Assembly (NCBI RefSeq): GCF_020509005.1
Contig: NC_063020.1
Span: 2,852,001 to 2,916,000 of the forward strand
DNA from: Fulvia fulva
Lineage: Eukaryota > Ascomycota > Dothideomycetes > Mycosphaerellales > Mycosphaerellaceae
Direction: 5' to 3'
Length of the DNA: 64,000 nt
Shown: positions 10,857 through 20,617 of the stretch, piece by piece
Layout of the letters: each line of letters starts with the position of its first letter
Numbering within the stretch: the first letter of the stretch is position 1
Made by a program: the position numbers and the translations under genes
The notes under the pieces: model-generated
The model's database searches: none
Seen by the model: only the letters and a program-made list of their open reading frames with translations
Told to the model about the DNA's origin: nothing

Positions 10857-13800
10857 GTGAAGAGAGGAAAGAAGTTGAGGATCAATACAGCACAGCTAGA
10901 CCTGTACGACGAGACGGGCAAGGACCACGCTTGCAAACCGTTCGTCACGAATGTAAATATCGGCTCAAAGAAACTCTCTTCTTCCAATCTCACTCTCATG
11001 GACACTGGCGCACTAGGCGAGTCTTTTATAGACTATAAACTCGCGACCTCTCTCAACCTCGAACCCCAGGAACTGAAGTACCCTCGCACCCTTGAACTCT
11101 TTGACGGCACGGAGACTACCACTGGTAAGATTACTCATGTTGTACACACGTCAATCACCCTCGGAGGCAAGCGTATGTCGATCACCAGCTTCCTTACGTC
11201 CCTACCGCATCAGAAGTTTATCCTCGGCCTCCCCTGGTTCAGACGACACCGACCTATCATCGACTGGACTTCCCTTACTGTCAGCTTCCCTCCAGAAGTT
11301 CCTCCGGCACCTCCGCCTTCTCCGCCGCCTCAGCGCGGTCCTGAGTATACCAAGATCTTCCAGGTAAACGCCGCTGCCTTCACCACTGCTGCTAAGCAGC
11401 CCAAAGCTCAAGTCTTCGCCGCCTCTCTCCGCGATATCGACATCGCCCTCGAGAAGCTCGACAAGAAGCGTACACCTACCGACCCTGCTACGAAGGTCCC
11501 TCCTTGGGCACACCACATCCTCTACGTATTCGATGCTAAAGCCGCAGACGAGCTACCTCCTCATCGCCCTCACGACCACAAGATTGAGCTAGAAGAAGGT
11601 GCAGAGACACCGTTCGGACCGTTATATTCCATGTCCCGAGAAGAGCTTATCGTCCTCAAGAGATACCTCGAAGAGAACCTAAAGAAGGGGTTCATTCGAG
11701 CGAGCCGTTCCAGCGCTGGCAGTCCCGTCATGTTCGTCAAGAAGCCCGGCGGTGGTCTACGCTTCTGCGTAGACTACCGAGGCTTGAACGCTGTTACAAA
11801 GAAGAACCGCTACCCAATACCGTTGATTCAGGAGACGCTCGAGCGCCTCTCTAAGGCCAAGTACTTCACCAAGCTCGATGTCATCGCTGCGTTCAACAAG
11901 TTACGAATGGCAGAAGGACACGAGTATCTCACAGCCTTCCGTACTCGCTACGGGCTGTTCGAGTCGCTCGTTATGCCCTTCGGCGTTTGTAACGGGCCTA
12001 GTACCTTCCAGAACTTCATTAACGACATCCTTCAGGAGTTCCTCGATCAGTTCTGCACTGCCTACATCGACGACATCCTAGTCTACAGCGAGACCAAGGA
12101 GGAGCACCGCGAGCACGTCTGTAAGGTCCTTCAGAAGCTCGCAGACGCCGGCTTGCAGCTCGACATCGACAAGTGCGAGTTTGAGAAGACCGAAGTCAAG
12201 TTCCTTGGTTTGATCATTACCGCAGACGGCATCAAGATGGACCAAGAGAAGATCGACGCTATCGTCGAATGGGATGCTCCTACGAACGTCAAAGAGGTCC
12301 AGGGTTTCCTAGGCTTTGCCAACTTCTACCGCCGCTTCATCCACGCATTTTCGGGCGTGGTACGCCCTTTGACGAAGCTCACGCGCAAGGGTGAGAAGTT
12401 CGCCTGGACCGACGAATGCCAGGAGGCTTTTGACTTGCTCAAAGCGAAGTTTGTTGAGAACCCGCTTCTACGGCACTTCGATTTCGAACTGGAGACCCGT
12501 GTAGAGACCGACGCATCCGACGGCGTGGTGGGCGGTGTCCTGCTACAACGCCGCTCGCCTGAATCCCCCTGGTTACCTGTCGCCTTCCTCTCCAAGAAGA
12601 TGACCGCCACGGAGTGTAACTACGAGATCTACGACAAGGAGCTTCTCGCCATCGTCAAAGCTTTCGAAGAGTGGCGCCCCGAGCTCGAAGGCTCTGCTAT
12701 GCCCGTCCAAGTAAGCTCCGACCATAAGAACCTCGTCTACTTTATGAAGAGCAAGCTGCTCAATCGTCGCCAGGCCCGCTGGAGCGAGTTCCTCTCCCGG
12801 TTCAACTTCGTGATCTCGTACACGCCCGGCAAGGCCAACTCGATGGCCGACGCCCTTACCCGCCGCCCTGGTGACTCTCCAGTTGATCGAAGAGGGGGCC
12901 GGCAAATCGCAGGGCAACAAGTCATCAAAGAGCACAACCTCTCTTCCGAGCTTCGAGAGTACCTATCGAACGGCCAGCCTACGCTCGCCGCTTCCTTTGC
13001 TACTCTCGTGCTCGCTCCTGCCTACCTTGACGAGAGTGACGATGAATCCGAGCCTGAAGAATACGCCTCGGACGCTGAGGACTTGAACGACGATGAAGAG
13101 GGCTCAGTAACGACCGACGGCTCATCCGAATCAGACTTTGAGGGGTTTGATAATGAGGAGCAGCCCGAAGGCATTATGGCACGAGTACGAACAGCGTACG
13201 ATGCCGACATAGACGCCCAAGAGTTAGTTCAGGCCCTTGGATCTGGCGCGAGGACATTCCCGGGCTTCTCGCTGTCCGAGTGCGAGCTCCAGGAAGGTGT
13301 CGTCTACTTCCGTAAGAAGCTTTACGTACCGCAGCCCGAAGGCTCTAATATCCGAGCTGAGATTCTTCAAATCATCCACGACTCCGCCTCTGGGGGTCAC
13401 CCAGGCGTAGCCAAGACCCACAAGCTCCTCGCTAGGTGTTACTGGTGGCCGCATTCCTGGAAGGACGTCCGCCGCTACGTGCTGAACTGCGCTACTTGCC
13501 GAAGAGCCAAAGCTAACCGCCACCGTCCCCACGGTCTCTTGCACCCTCTCCCGGCTCCTGATCGTCCGTGGAAGCACATCACTATGGACTTTATCACCGA
13601 TCTTCCTCACGGCAAGACCTTTAGCGGCGTGAAAGCAAAGGCCCTTCTAGTGATCGTGGACCGTCACTCCAAGGACCGGTACATGATCCCGTGCTGGAGC
13701 ATGACCGCAAAGGAGACTGCTCGCTTGTTCTACGAATTCGTCTGGCGCTTTCAAGGCCTCCCGGATAGCATCACCTCTGACAGAGGCACCCAGTTCATCT

Positions 13801-15233
13801 CGCACTTCTGGAAGCGTCTGTGTGCTATCCTGGGCATCAAGCATAACCTCTCGACCAGTTTTCAGCCACAGACCGACGGCCAGACCGAAATTACGAACGC
13901 TATCCTCGAGCAGGTCCTTCGTTGCTTCGTCGACTACCACCAGAAGGATTGGCCTCAGCATATCCCTGCGGTGGAGTTCGCTACTCGTAACTGGGACTCG
14001 GAGACTACTGGCTACTCCCCCTTCTATACTACGAGAGGTTACCACCCTCGTACACGCATGGAACCAGAAGAACCTCTCCCGCCTACCGAAGACGCAAACG
14101 AGCAAGCAGCAGACGCGTTCGCTACTATGCTCTCACAGATCCATGAAGAAGTTCACGACGAGATGGTGTACGCACAAGCAATCTACGAGGATCAAGCCAA
14201 TCGTCGTCGCCAGCCAGCTCCCGACTACCAAGTAGGCGATATGGTCTACCTCAACTCTAAGAACATCAAGACGGACCGCCCCTCCAAGAAGCTGAACTGG
14301 AAGAACCTAGGTCCTTTTGAGATCACCGAGCGTATCAGTTCACACGCCTACCGTCTAGCTCTTCCTGCGAACATGAAGATCCACGACGTCTTCCATCCCG
14401 TACGCCTTCGGCCGTCGGCTGAGGACCCATTCCCGAACCAAAACCAAGACATGCCAGGTCCTCCCGATGAAGTAGAAGTCGACGAGCCTATTAACCTACC
14501 TTCTGACGACTATGCCGTCCGCAAGATCCGGGGAATCCGCGCAGAGCCCAACGACGTTGAAGGACTACCGCCGATCAAGTATGAAGTCGAATGGCAAGGT
14601 TGCCCTGAGTGGGATACCTCATGGGAACCTATCCAACATATCATCTTCAATCGTCAAGCAATCGAAGAATACCACGCCCGCGCAGACGGCCCAGAAGTCA
14701 ACATCGGCAGGCTCTTCGAATCTGAGCTCTTCGACGGGGCTTACCAATGGTGTATCGACCATGACATCAGGCCTAGGCCTGGTACTGAAGCTGAACATCC
14801 TCGATATGTGGAACTACTACGGCTTCGTAGGAACTCAGCTTTGTTCGGGGGGGCTACTGTCATGGTCTCCCCACAGAGAGTACAGAAGGTGGGGACAGAA
14901 GAGCCTCAGAGTGCTCAGAAGTCGTCAAGAAGTGACAGTCCAGCTTGGTGTGTGAGCGCCAAGAATCACATGCCCCGCAACATTCACTACGGGACCCAGC
15001 CCTCCAAATTCACCCCTCTACCAAGCCTTGACAGATTCACTTCGGCTCGTGACTGTGTGACTCACGGCACTCCCGCGAGCACCCGCGACTGCGCTGGACC
15101 CTGGAAGAAGCACGTGGAAGAGTCGGAACGTAGGGCAGGTTGGAATAAGGTTTTGAGCAAAGCTGCTGAGCGCGGCTTCGCACGGGTTAGCCCTGTTGAT
15201 GCGGGGACACGCACTCGCGAGGGTCGCGTATAA
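10857..15233 (+). CDS. pol: Pol polyprotein: protease, RT, RNase H, integrase, chromodomain
   Basis: Open frame of 1458 codons from 10857; the frame is already open from 10794. The codon at 10857 is GTG, not ATG, and the first in-frame ATG (10998) is next to the protease Asp, so Pol is probably made as a Gag-Pol fusion. Domains: aspartic protease (DTG, residues 49-51); RT (Asp341, YIDD 403-406); RNase H (Asp552, Glu595, Asp622, Asp665); an acidic spacer (~725-765); integrase with HHCC finger (His841, His848, Cys878, Cys881) and D,D(35)E core (Asp911, Asp975, Glu1011); [11 protein letters not shown] module (~1151); chromodomain (~1219-1272), which in relatives reads histone marks and guides integration. 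All catalytic residues are present. The last ~120 codons lie in the 3' LTR and end at a TAA within its TATA box. Confidence 0.96.
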   Translation: MKRGKKLRINTAQLDLYDETGKDHACKPFVTNVNIGSKKLSSSNLTLMDTGALGESFIDYKLATSLNLEPQELKYPRTLELFDGTETTTGKITHVVHTSITLGGKRMSITSFLTSLPHQKFILGLPWFRRHRPIIDWTSLTVSFPPEVPPAPPPSPPPQRGPEYTKIFQVNAAAFTTAAKQPKAQVFAASLRDIDIALEKLDKKRTPTDPATKVPPWAHHILYVFDAKAADELPPHRPHDHKIELEEGAETPFGPLYSMSREELIVLKRYLEENLKKGFIRASRSSAGSPVMFVKKPGGGLRFCVDYRGLNAVTKKNRYPIPLIQETLERLSKAKYFTKLDVIAAFNKLRMAEGHEYLTAFRTRYGLFESLVMPFGVCNGPSTFQNFINDILQEFLDQFCTAYIDDILVYSETKEEHREHVCKVLQKLADAGLQLDIDKCEFEKTEVKFLGLIITADGIKMDQEKIDAIVEWDAPTNVKEVQGFLGFANFYRRFIHAFSGVVRPLTKLTRKGEKFAWTDECQEAFDLLKAKFVENPLLRHFDFELETRVETDASDGVVGGVLLQRRSPESPWLPVAFLSKKMTATECNYEIYDKELLAIVKAFEEWRPELEGSAMPVQVSSDHKNLVYFMKSKLLNRRQARWSEFLSRFNFVISYTPGKANSMADALTRRPGDSPVDRRGGRQIAGQQVIKEHNLSSELREYLSNGQPTLAASFATLVLAPAYLDESDDESEPEEYASDAEDLNDDEEGSVTTDGSSESDFEGFDNEEQPEGIMARVRTAYDADIDAQELVQALGSGARTFPGFSLSECELQEGVVYFRKKLYVPQPEGSNIRAEILQIIHDSASGGHPGVAKTHKLLARCYWWPHSWKDVRRYVLNCATCRRAKANRHRPHGLLHPLPAPDRPWKHITMDFITDLPHGKTFSGVKAKALLVIVDRHSKDRYMIPCWSMTAKETARLFYEFVWRFQGLPDSITSDRGTQFISHFWKRLCAILGIKHNLSTSFQPQTDGQTEITNAILEQVLRCFVDYHQKDWPQHIPAVEFATRNWDSETTGYSPFYTTRGYHPRTRMEPEEPLPPTEDANEQAADAFATMLSQIHEEVHDEMVYAQAIYEDQANRRRQPAPDYQVGDMVYLNSKNIKTDRPSKKLNWKNLGPFEITERISSHAYRLALPANMKIHDVFHPVRLRPSAEDPFPNQNQDMPGPPDEVEVDEPINLPSDDYAVRKIRGIRAEPNDVEGLPPIKYEVEWQGCPEWDTSWEPIQHIIFNRQAIEEYHARADGPEVNIGRLFESELFDGAYQWCIDHDIRPRPGTEAEHPRYVELLRLRRNSALFGGATVMVSPQRVQKVGTEEPQSAQKSSRSDSPAWCVSAKNHMPRNIHYGTQPSKFTPLPSLDRFTSARDCVTHGTPASTRDCAGPWKKHVEESERRAGWNKVLSKAAERGFARVSPVDAGTRTREGRV
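14847..14853 (+). promoter_or_regulatory. Polypurine tract of copy B
   Basis: Run of seven G (TTCGGGGGGGCTAC) four bases before the 3' LTR, the probable plus-strand primer. Copy A has eight at the matching place (2817-2824, as C on the plus strand). Because pol runs through it, it is also coding. Confidence 0.65.
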
Positions 15234-15377
15234 ATATCTGGCCTTCCCCAGGCCTCTCTTGCTTCCTTCGTCTTTTGTTTTGTGTAGCAATCATACCATA
15301 CCCTTTTGCATCTGCACTTCGCACCTGCATTCTCGCTTTCACCCTTGCATCTCACAGGCCAGGCTCTCGCCCTGACA
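14858..15377 (+). repeat. 3' LTR of copy B
   Basis: 520 bp. It gives the same translations as the 5' LTR in two frames on opposite strands, and no difference was seen when the two were read side by side. The TATA box recurs at 15229-15236. The right flank is the TSD GGTAT. Confidence 0.96.
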
Positions 15378-15382
15378 GGTAT

Positions 15383-17014
15383 ATAGATCATCTCGTTCTA
15401 GCTATTAAAGGGCTTCCTTAGCCTCTAGTTACGTATAGAGTCCTTAAATAGCGGTCGTAAGCGGGGTTATAACGTTATTATTACATACCGATAATACTCT
15501 AGTAGATAATAGGTTTAGGATAAGATCTAGGCCTAGTAATACCTAATACTACTATTAGTTATATAGGTCATCTAGGTCTCTAGGCTTCGGTAAGTCCTAT
15601 AAACGTCGGGTTAAGCTATCTAGCTTAGTACCTTAAACTCCTAGCCTATAGACGATCTTAAAGAAGAACTACGAGAGAAACTCGGCCTAGCGAGCTTGTC
15701 TACGGTTTAATTACTTCGTCCTTATAAACTATTCGAGGTTCTTATAATCGGAGTATATAAGCGTCGGCTTGTCCTTAGATTCCGGGTCTAGTAGATTCTT
15801 ATAGTCGTCGGTACCGTATCCGTTAATAGTTAGCTCCGGTCGCTATTCCTCGAAAGCTTATATAATAGCTAGGAGCTCCTTATCGTAGATATCGTAGTTA
15901 TATTACTAGGGATCTATCTTCTTAGATATATAAGCGATAGGATATAACGCTCCTCGCTTGTTACGTTATAAGAGTACTACTACTATTACGTAATCTAAGG
16001 CATCTGTTTCTAGAATAGTCTCTCGCCCTAGGTAGAAGTGTTTTAAGGTAGGCGTATCGATAAATGCTTACTTTAATGCCTCGAACGCCTATTAATATAC
16101 TAGAGACTAGTCCTATAGGACATTCTTCCTCGTAAGCTTCGTTATAGGTAAGTAGATCTTACTAAAATCCTTAATAAACCTATAGTAGAAGTTAGTAAAC
16201 CCTATAAACGATAAGTCGGTGACATTCGCGGGTATAGGCCAATTCTTAACGTATTTAATCTTAGCTAGGTCTATCTTAATGCCCTTATTTGTAATGATAA
16301 CACCTAGATAAGTAGTCTTGTGTCTAAAGAACTCGCATTTATTAATATCTAACTAGAGCCCGGCGTTATCTAGCTTTCGTAGGACCTTTAGGATATATTA
16401 GATATGCTCTTCTCTTATCTTATAGAAGACAAGTACGTTATTAAGGTAATATAACACGAAGTCACCTAGAAACTCTCTTAGTATGTCGTTTATAAATGAC
16501 TAAAACGTTCCTAGTGTATTATATAGTCTAAAAGGCATAACTACGTACTCAAACTACCTATATCTAGTAGTAAAGGCCGTTTTCTACTCGTCTCCTACAA
16601 TAATACGGATGCGATTAAACGTAGCGATAACATCTAGTTTAGTAAACTATTGCGCGCTAGTAATACGATCTAAGGTCTCTTAAAATAGTGGAATCGGGTA
16701 GCGACTCTTCGTCGTAAGCGCGTTTAGAGCTTTATAGTCTACGTATACTCGTAGCCCTCTACCCGGCTTTTTAACTATTAGAATAGGTACTACTACTAGT
16801 AATACGCTTCTCTAAATAAAACCTTTCTTAAGTTAGTCGTCGATCTACTTCTTAATCACCTCGTTCTCTTATATAGAGAAGGAGTATAGTCTTCGAAATG
16901 GCGGTGTCTAACTATTCTTTAGCTTGATCTTATAGTCTACGCTAGGCCGTCGCGGTAGGACCTTATCTACTTCCTTACGGCTAGATAGCCAAGCCATTTC
17001 CCTAAACCCTACTA
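15383..17014 (-). mobile_element. H segment 3: Gypsy RNase H and RT, RIPed
   Basis: Minus-strand remains of Gypsy H pol. RNase H lies at about 15650-15970 and RT at about 16030-16800. The RT box reads Y-L-N-N at 16437-16448, so both catalytic Asp codons have become Asn (GAT to AAT and GAC to AAC, each after a T). No long open frame. The segment ends at the L1 TSD. Confidence 0.8.
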
Positions 17015-17029
17015 GTAATAAAGGGATAG
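17015..17029. repeat. TSD of LINE L1, left copy
   Basis: GTAATAAAGGGATAG, 15 bp, repeated exactly at 21877-21891. It defines the L1 insertion at both ends and joins two pieces of Gypsy H. Confidence 0.95.
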
Positions 17030-17227
17030 ATAGATAGATAGATGATTCATTTACCCGTTGTGGTGCCCTCCGGCCCATGCGGGTTTATGTCTATATATGT
17101 TACTGCATAAGGTAGGAAACCTATTCCTAGGTAAAAACCTCCTCTCCTTCTCTAATAGCTTCCTTGCCATGAGTTCTCAGTTTTCCTTCCATTAGGGTGC
17201 ACTAGTGTCATGGTGGTTAGCCTCTGA
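17030..17227 (-). other. L1 3' UTR and (CTAT)n tail
   Basis: No coding sequence. Contains a GGTTTTTACC...GGTTTCC module (minus strand, ~17111-17142) and a GGCC...GGGCACC module (~17070-17090), also present in degenerate form in R0, R1, R2 and L2. The (ATAG) repeats at 17030-17042 are the tail. This is probably the RT recognition end of the RNA. Confidence 0.65.
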
Positions 17228-20200
17228 CTACCTTGTCTGCAACCCTAGAGTTGTCCCCCTCTTCCTGCTCTCCTCCTCCTTCTTTCTCTCCTCAATCCAT
17301 CTCTCTGTTTCCCTAGTAAGAGAGAACTGCTCCAAAACTCCTTGGTGGATGATCCACCTTGTAATTCTCTGGAGGTCTCCCTTATTGCTGATCATGGCTT
17401 GGAAGTTTCTGTTCCTTGCCCTTGCCCTCCATTCACCTCTCCCTGTACTCCATTCTTTGCAAACCAGAAGTCTATGTTCGACATTCTGGGACAGGTAGCC
17501 GCATGGGCAACTCTTGTCTTCGATACCTGGGACTTTTCTCTGATGCAGGTATGCCCTGACTCCGATGTGTTCAGAGCGGATTTGTATTGCTATGCTTGCT
17601 TCTGACCTAGTCAGGTCTGAGTACAGTAGGTAGTTGTGGCTACCAAACTGTTGGAGTGCCTTTGGGGTTCCTGGCCTCTGTGGGGTTCTTGTCCATTCAG
17701 TCTTCCAGAGGAGTCCTGCCATCCTTTCAGCTAGAGACTGTTGCTTCTTCCCTTGGCTGGCTGCTGATTCTCTCCCCTGAGCCCCTCTGTCCTGTTCCTG
17801 CTGGGCTAGGTGCAGCTGTTCTGTTAGTTCTTTGAACTTCTGCAGGTCCTGCTGCTTCTGTGGGGCTGGATTGGGTCTTGCTTGTCTGTGCCTTCTTGTG
17901 CACTGGCTCCTGATTTTGTTGACTGCCTTCTGGATTACTAGCTGGGCTGGGTATGTAGACGTCTTTCCTGCATACTGGTATCTCAACCCTTGAAGGTAGA
18001 GCTTGGCTGGTGGGGAGCTAGACTTCATTTCGACCACCCTTGTTGGAGTTGACTTGTATGCTCCAAGCACCTTTTTCAGACAGGAGGCTTGGGCTCTGCT
18101 GATAGGATCTGCAATTCTCTTTGGGATCTTGTCTTGGGCTGACCAGATCTGGGCTCCATATAGCATAGCTGGCTTCACAATGGCCTTGTACATAACCTTT
18201 GCTTTCGCAAATGTGGCTCCCCATGTGGAGGCTGTAAGCCTGTCAATTGATTGCCTGTTGTTGTCTGCTCTTGCCTGTGCTTTCTTGACCTGTGGTCCCC
18301 AGCTGAGCTTTGGATCCAGCCATATTCCTAGCACCCTTAATTCACTTGAGGGTTCTGTTGTGTGTCCCTGAATAGTGATTGGGGCTTGCATATTGTGTCT
18401 GTTTCTGGCTCTACTGAAGTGGATGAGTTGATACTTCTCTGGGGCAAATCTGGCTCCATGTTTCCTGGCCCATTCCTCACATTCCTCGTGTTTCTTCTGC
18501 AAGATTCTACAGTTCTCTTCTGTGCTGTCTGACCAGGCTAGGATGTTTGTGTCATCCACAAACCCTGAGGTTGATGTGTTTCTAGAGTTTAGCTTTGCTG
18601 GCAGGTCTGCTATAAAGAGGAGAAACAGGATTGGAGACATTGTTGATCCCTGTGGGATTCCTGTCTCTGTAGGCATGCTGTCAGATTTGTATCTGCCCAG
18701 TCTTAGTCTTGTGGTTCTGCCTCTGAGGAAGGACTGGATGAACTGGACTGTCCAGTTGGGGATAGCCTTCTGTTTCAGGATGTGGATCAGCCTCTGGTGT
18801 GAGACATTGTCAAAGGCTCCTGATATGTCCAGTGAGAGGAGTGTGGCTGCTTTGTTGTTCCCAAAGTGCCACAGGGTCTTGATCTGCTCTGTGATAAGTT
18901 CTACAGCTGTTAGTGTTGATCTTTGTTTCCTGCCTCCCATCTGTTCTTCAGGAAGGATTCCATGTTCTTCAGCTAGGTTTGTCAGCCTTTCTGCTATGAT
19001 CTTTTCCAGGAGTTTGCCTAGTGTGTTGAGCAAGGCAACAGGTCTGTATGCCTTTAGCTTTGTGTAGTCCTCTTTCTGTGGTTTTCTCAAGACCACAGTC
19101 AGTGACTCCTTAAAGTGTTTAGGGCAGTGTCCTTGGGCCATGCACTGTGAAAAGATGTTTGACAGTGCAGGGGAGATCTGGTCCTTGCATGTCTTGATGA
19201 ACAAGTTTGGAATCCCATCTGGTCCTGGGGCCTTGTTTCCTGAGAGTCTCTTAATGATGCTCTTGATCTCTCCCTCTCCCACTATGCAGGATTGCTCTAG
19301 TAATGTTGGATACACACTGCCCTCTAGATCCTGCAGGTCAGCTTCTACCTGTGTGCCAAAGAAATGTTTCCCCAATGCCTGTGCCTTTCCTAGGAGAGTG
19401 TGTTGGATTACTCCTTCCTGGTCTTCAATGTTTGGAAACTGGGGCAGTATGTTTCTGTCCTGTGTAGGTTGTCTTGCCCACTTTGCTAGTTTCCACATCT
19501 TCTCAGAATTCTGGGTAATGGATCCAACTGTTGACCTCCACTCCAGCATCTTGTCCCTCTTGATCTGGGCCTTCTTGTCTCTGGTTGCCTGGTTGTATCT
19601 GTCCCATGCTTCCTGGGAGTGACTCTGGGTAAGGGCTCTCCTGGCCTGCCTGGCTGCCTTGACCTTCTCTGAGCATTCCTTTGTCCAAAATGGCTTCTGG
19701 TACAGTGTCTGTTTCTTTTCTCTAGTGTGGGCTGCTGCAGTTTCCTGCATTGTTCTAACCAGTTCTGCCACTGCTTGGTCTATGTCTAAGGCTGTTTCCA
19801 GTCTCCTGGTCTCTAGTCCAGCTAGCTTCTGTTCCAGGTCTTGTCTGATCTGTTCCCAGTTGGCTGCCTTCCAGGCCAGCTGAGGTTCTAGGTCTCCTTC
19901 CTGCTGTGTCTGTGTTTTAAACTCCACCTGAATTGGGAGGTGATCTGATGAGGACTCCAAGTCCTGGTTAACCCAGCATCTGGTGACCTTCTGCTGCAGG
20001 TCATGTGATGCAAAGCACAGGTCAATGGTGCTTGAGCTTGCTCTCTGTGACCAGGTAGTTAGGCCCTTTGGGGTAACTAGGTGCATGTTGTTGCTTTGGG
20101 TAGTGGAGAGGAGTCTGTTAGCTAGGAAGTGATGGGCAGGTGCAAAGTCTGATCCCCATGTAGGATGGTGCAAGTTGAAGTCTCCCAGCACGATGTGTTG

Positions 20201-20617
20201 GGAGTCACTCTGCAAGATGTCTGGCAGCTGTTGTAGTGTGCCCAGCTGGGTGCTGCTTCTGGAGCTAGGGGGTGGGTTGTATACACTGTGGATGTGGATG
20301 CTGCCTTGGTTGGTGTTGAGTCTGACTGAGGTGATGTCTCCCCCTTCCTGTTGGATTTGTTCCCAGCTGTCTGTTGCCATCTCTTTGCTGATGTACATGC
20401 ATGTTCTAGGGGTGCCTTGTTTGGCTAGGAGTGTGTGATACCTTGGGTCGTTAGCAGTAGATGGTCTGTTAGATTTGCTGTTAATCCAAGGTTCCTGGAC
20501 TGCAATGACTAGGTGTTTCTTTGGGTCTAGTGCTTGGAGAAAGCTTCTCTGGACCTTGTGCTGGCTTTTGTTGACATTGTACTGGATAGTGGTAAGATTG
20601 GGTGTCTCAATAATGAC
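17228..20617 (-). CDS. L1 ORF2: endonuclease and reverse transcriptase
   Basis: Replication enzyme of the LINE: it nicks target DNA and copies the RNA at the nick. The first ATG is at 20398 (1056 codons to the stop), but the endonuclease fold clearly begins upstream, at LTTIQYNVNKS (~20596), in the same frame, which opens at 20617 after a TGA. I therefore give the open frame, not the ATG. Endonuclease motifs: QYNVN, QEPWIN, HSVYNPPPSS, GDFNLHHPTWGSDF, STIDLCF, SSDHLPI. RT motifs: AYRPVALL, LLSLDISGAFDNVSH (catalytic Asp), TGIPQGSTMSP, GFVDDTNILAW (catalytic Asp pair). The C-terminus has a knuckle, CPCGYLSQNVEHRLLVC. No RNase H is evident. It overlaps ORF1 by ~90 bases in the -1 frame relative to ORF1. 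Confidence 0.93.
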   Translation of the reverse strand, partial: VIIETPNLTTIQYNVNKSQHKVQRSFLQALDPKKHLVIAVQEPWINSKSNRPSTANDPRYHTLLAKQGTPRTCMYISKEMATDSWEQIQQEGGDITSVRLNTNQGSIHIHSVYNPPPSSRSSTQLGTLQQLPDILQSDSQHIVLGDFNLHHPTWGSDFAPAHHFLANRLLSTTQSNNMHLVTPKGLTTWSQRASSSTIDLCFASHDLQQKVTRCWVNQDLESSSDHLPIQVEFKTQTQQEGDLEPQLAWKAANWEQIRQDLEQKLAGLETRRLETALDIDQAVAELVRTMQETAAAHTREKKQTLYQKPFWTKECSEKVKAARQARRALTQSHSQEAWDRYNQATRDKKAQIKRDKMLEWRSTVGSITQNSEKMWKLAKWARQPTQDRNILPQFPNIEDQEGVIQHTLLGKAQALGKHFFGTQVEADLQDLEGSVYPTLLEQSCIVGEGEIKSIIKRLSGNKAPGPDGIPNLFIKTCKDQISPALSNIFSQCMAQGHCPKHFKESLTVVLRKPQKEDYTKLKAYRPVALLNTLGKLLEKIIAERLTNLAEEHGILPEEQMGGRKQRSTLTAVELITEQIKTLWHFGNNKAATLLSLDISGAFDNVSHQRLIHILKQKAIPNWTVQFIQSFLRGRTTRLRLGRYKSDSMPTETGIPQGSTMSPILFLLFIADLPAKLNSRNTSTSGFVDDTNILAWSDSTEENCRILQKKHEECEEWARKHGARFAPEKYQLIHFSRARNRHNMQAPITIQGHTTEPSSELRVLGIWLDPKLSWGPQVKKAQARADNNRQSIDRLTASTWGATFAKAKVMYKAIVKPAMLYGAQIWSAQDKIPKRIADPISRAQASCLKKVLGAYKSTPTRVVEMKSSSPPAKLYLQGLRYQYAGKTSTYPAQLVIQKAVNKIRSQCTRRHRQARPNPAPQKQQDLQKFKELTEQLHLAQQEQDRGAQGRESAASQGKKQQSLAERMAGLLWKTEWTRTPQRPGTPKALQQFGSHNYLLYSDLTRSEASIAIQIRSEHIGVRAYLHQRKVPGIEDKSCPCGYLSQNVEHRLLVCKEWSTGRGEWRARARNRNFQAMISNKGDLQRITRWIIHQGVLEQFSLTRETERWIEERKKEEESRKRGTTLGLQTR

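Larger units (their letters stand above)
9087..15377 (+). mobile_element. Copy B: intact chromodomain Ty3/Gypsy retrotransposon
   Basis: Complete 6291-bp element with 520-bp LTRs that appear identical (9087-9606 and 14858-15377), terminal TGTCA...TGACA and a perfect 5-bp TSD, GGTAT (9082-9086 and 15378-15382). The internal region carries gag, then a single long pol in order PR-RT-RNase H-integrase-chromodomain, which makes it a chromovirus-type Gypsy. It is rich in CA and TG, so it has escaped RIP, unlike its sister A and the host element H around it. Matching LTRs and absence of RIP mean a recent insertion. The one visible coding defect is a TAG inside gag (10216-10218). Confidence 0.97.

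Noticed and set aside
10857..10859. GTG as a genuine pol start
   Set aside because: GTG starts are not normal in fungal nuclear genes, and the frame is open upstream to 10794, which fits frameshifting better.
17030..17044. (ATAG)n runs as microsatellites or CRISPR-like repeats
   Set aside because: They occur exactly at the 3' ends of LINEs next to TSDs, so they are LINE tails.
17342..20438. Plus-strand frames of 60-180 codons across L1
   Set aside because: All are antisense to the intact ORF1/ORF2 of L1, with Cys/Leu/Ser-rich translations typical of reversed coding sequence.
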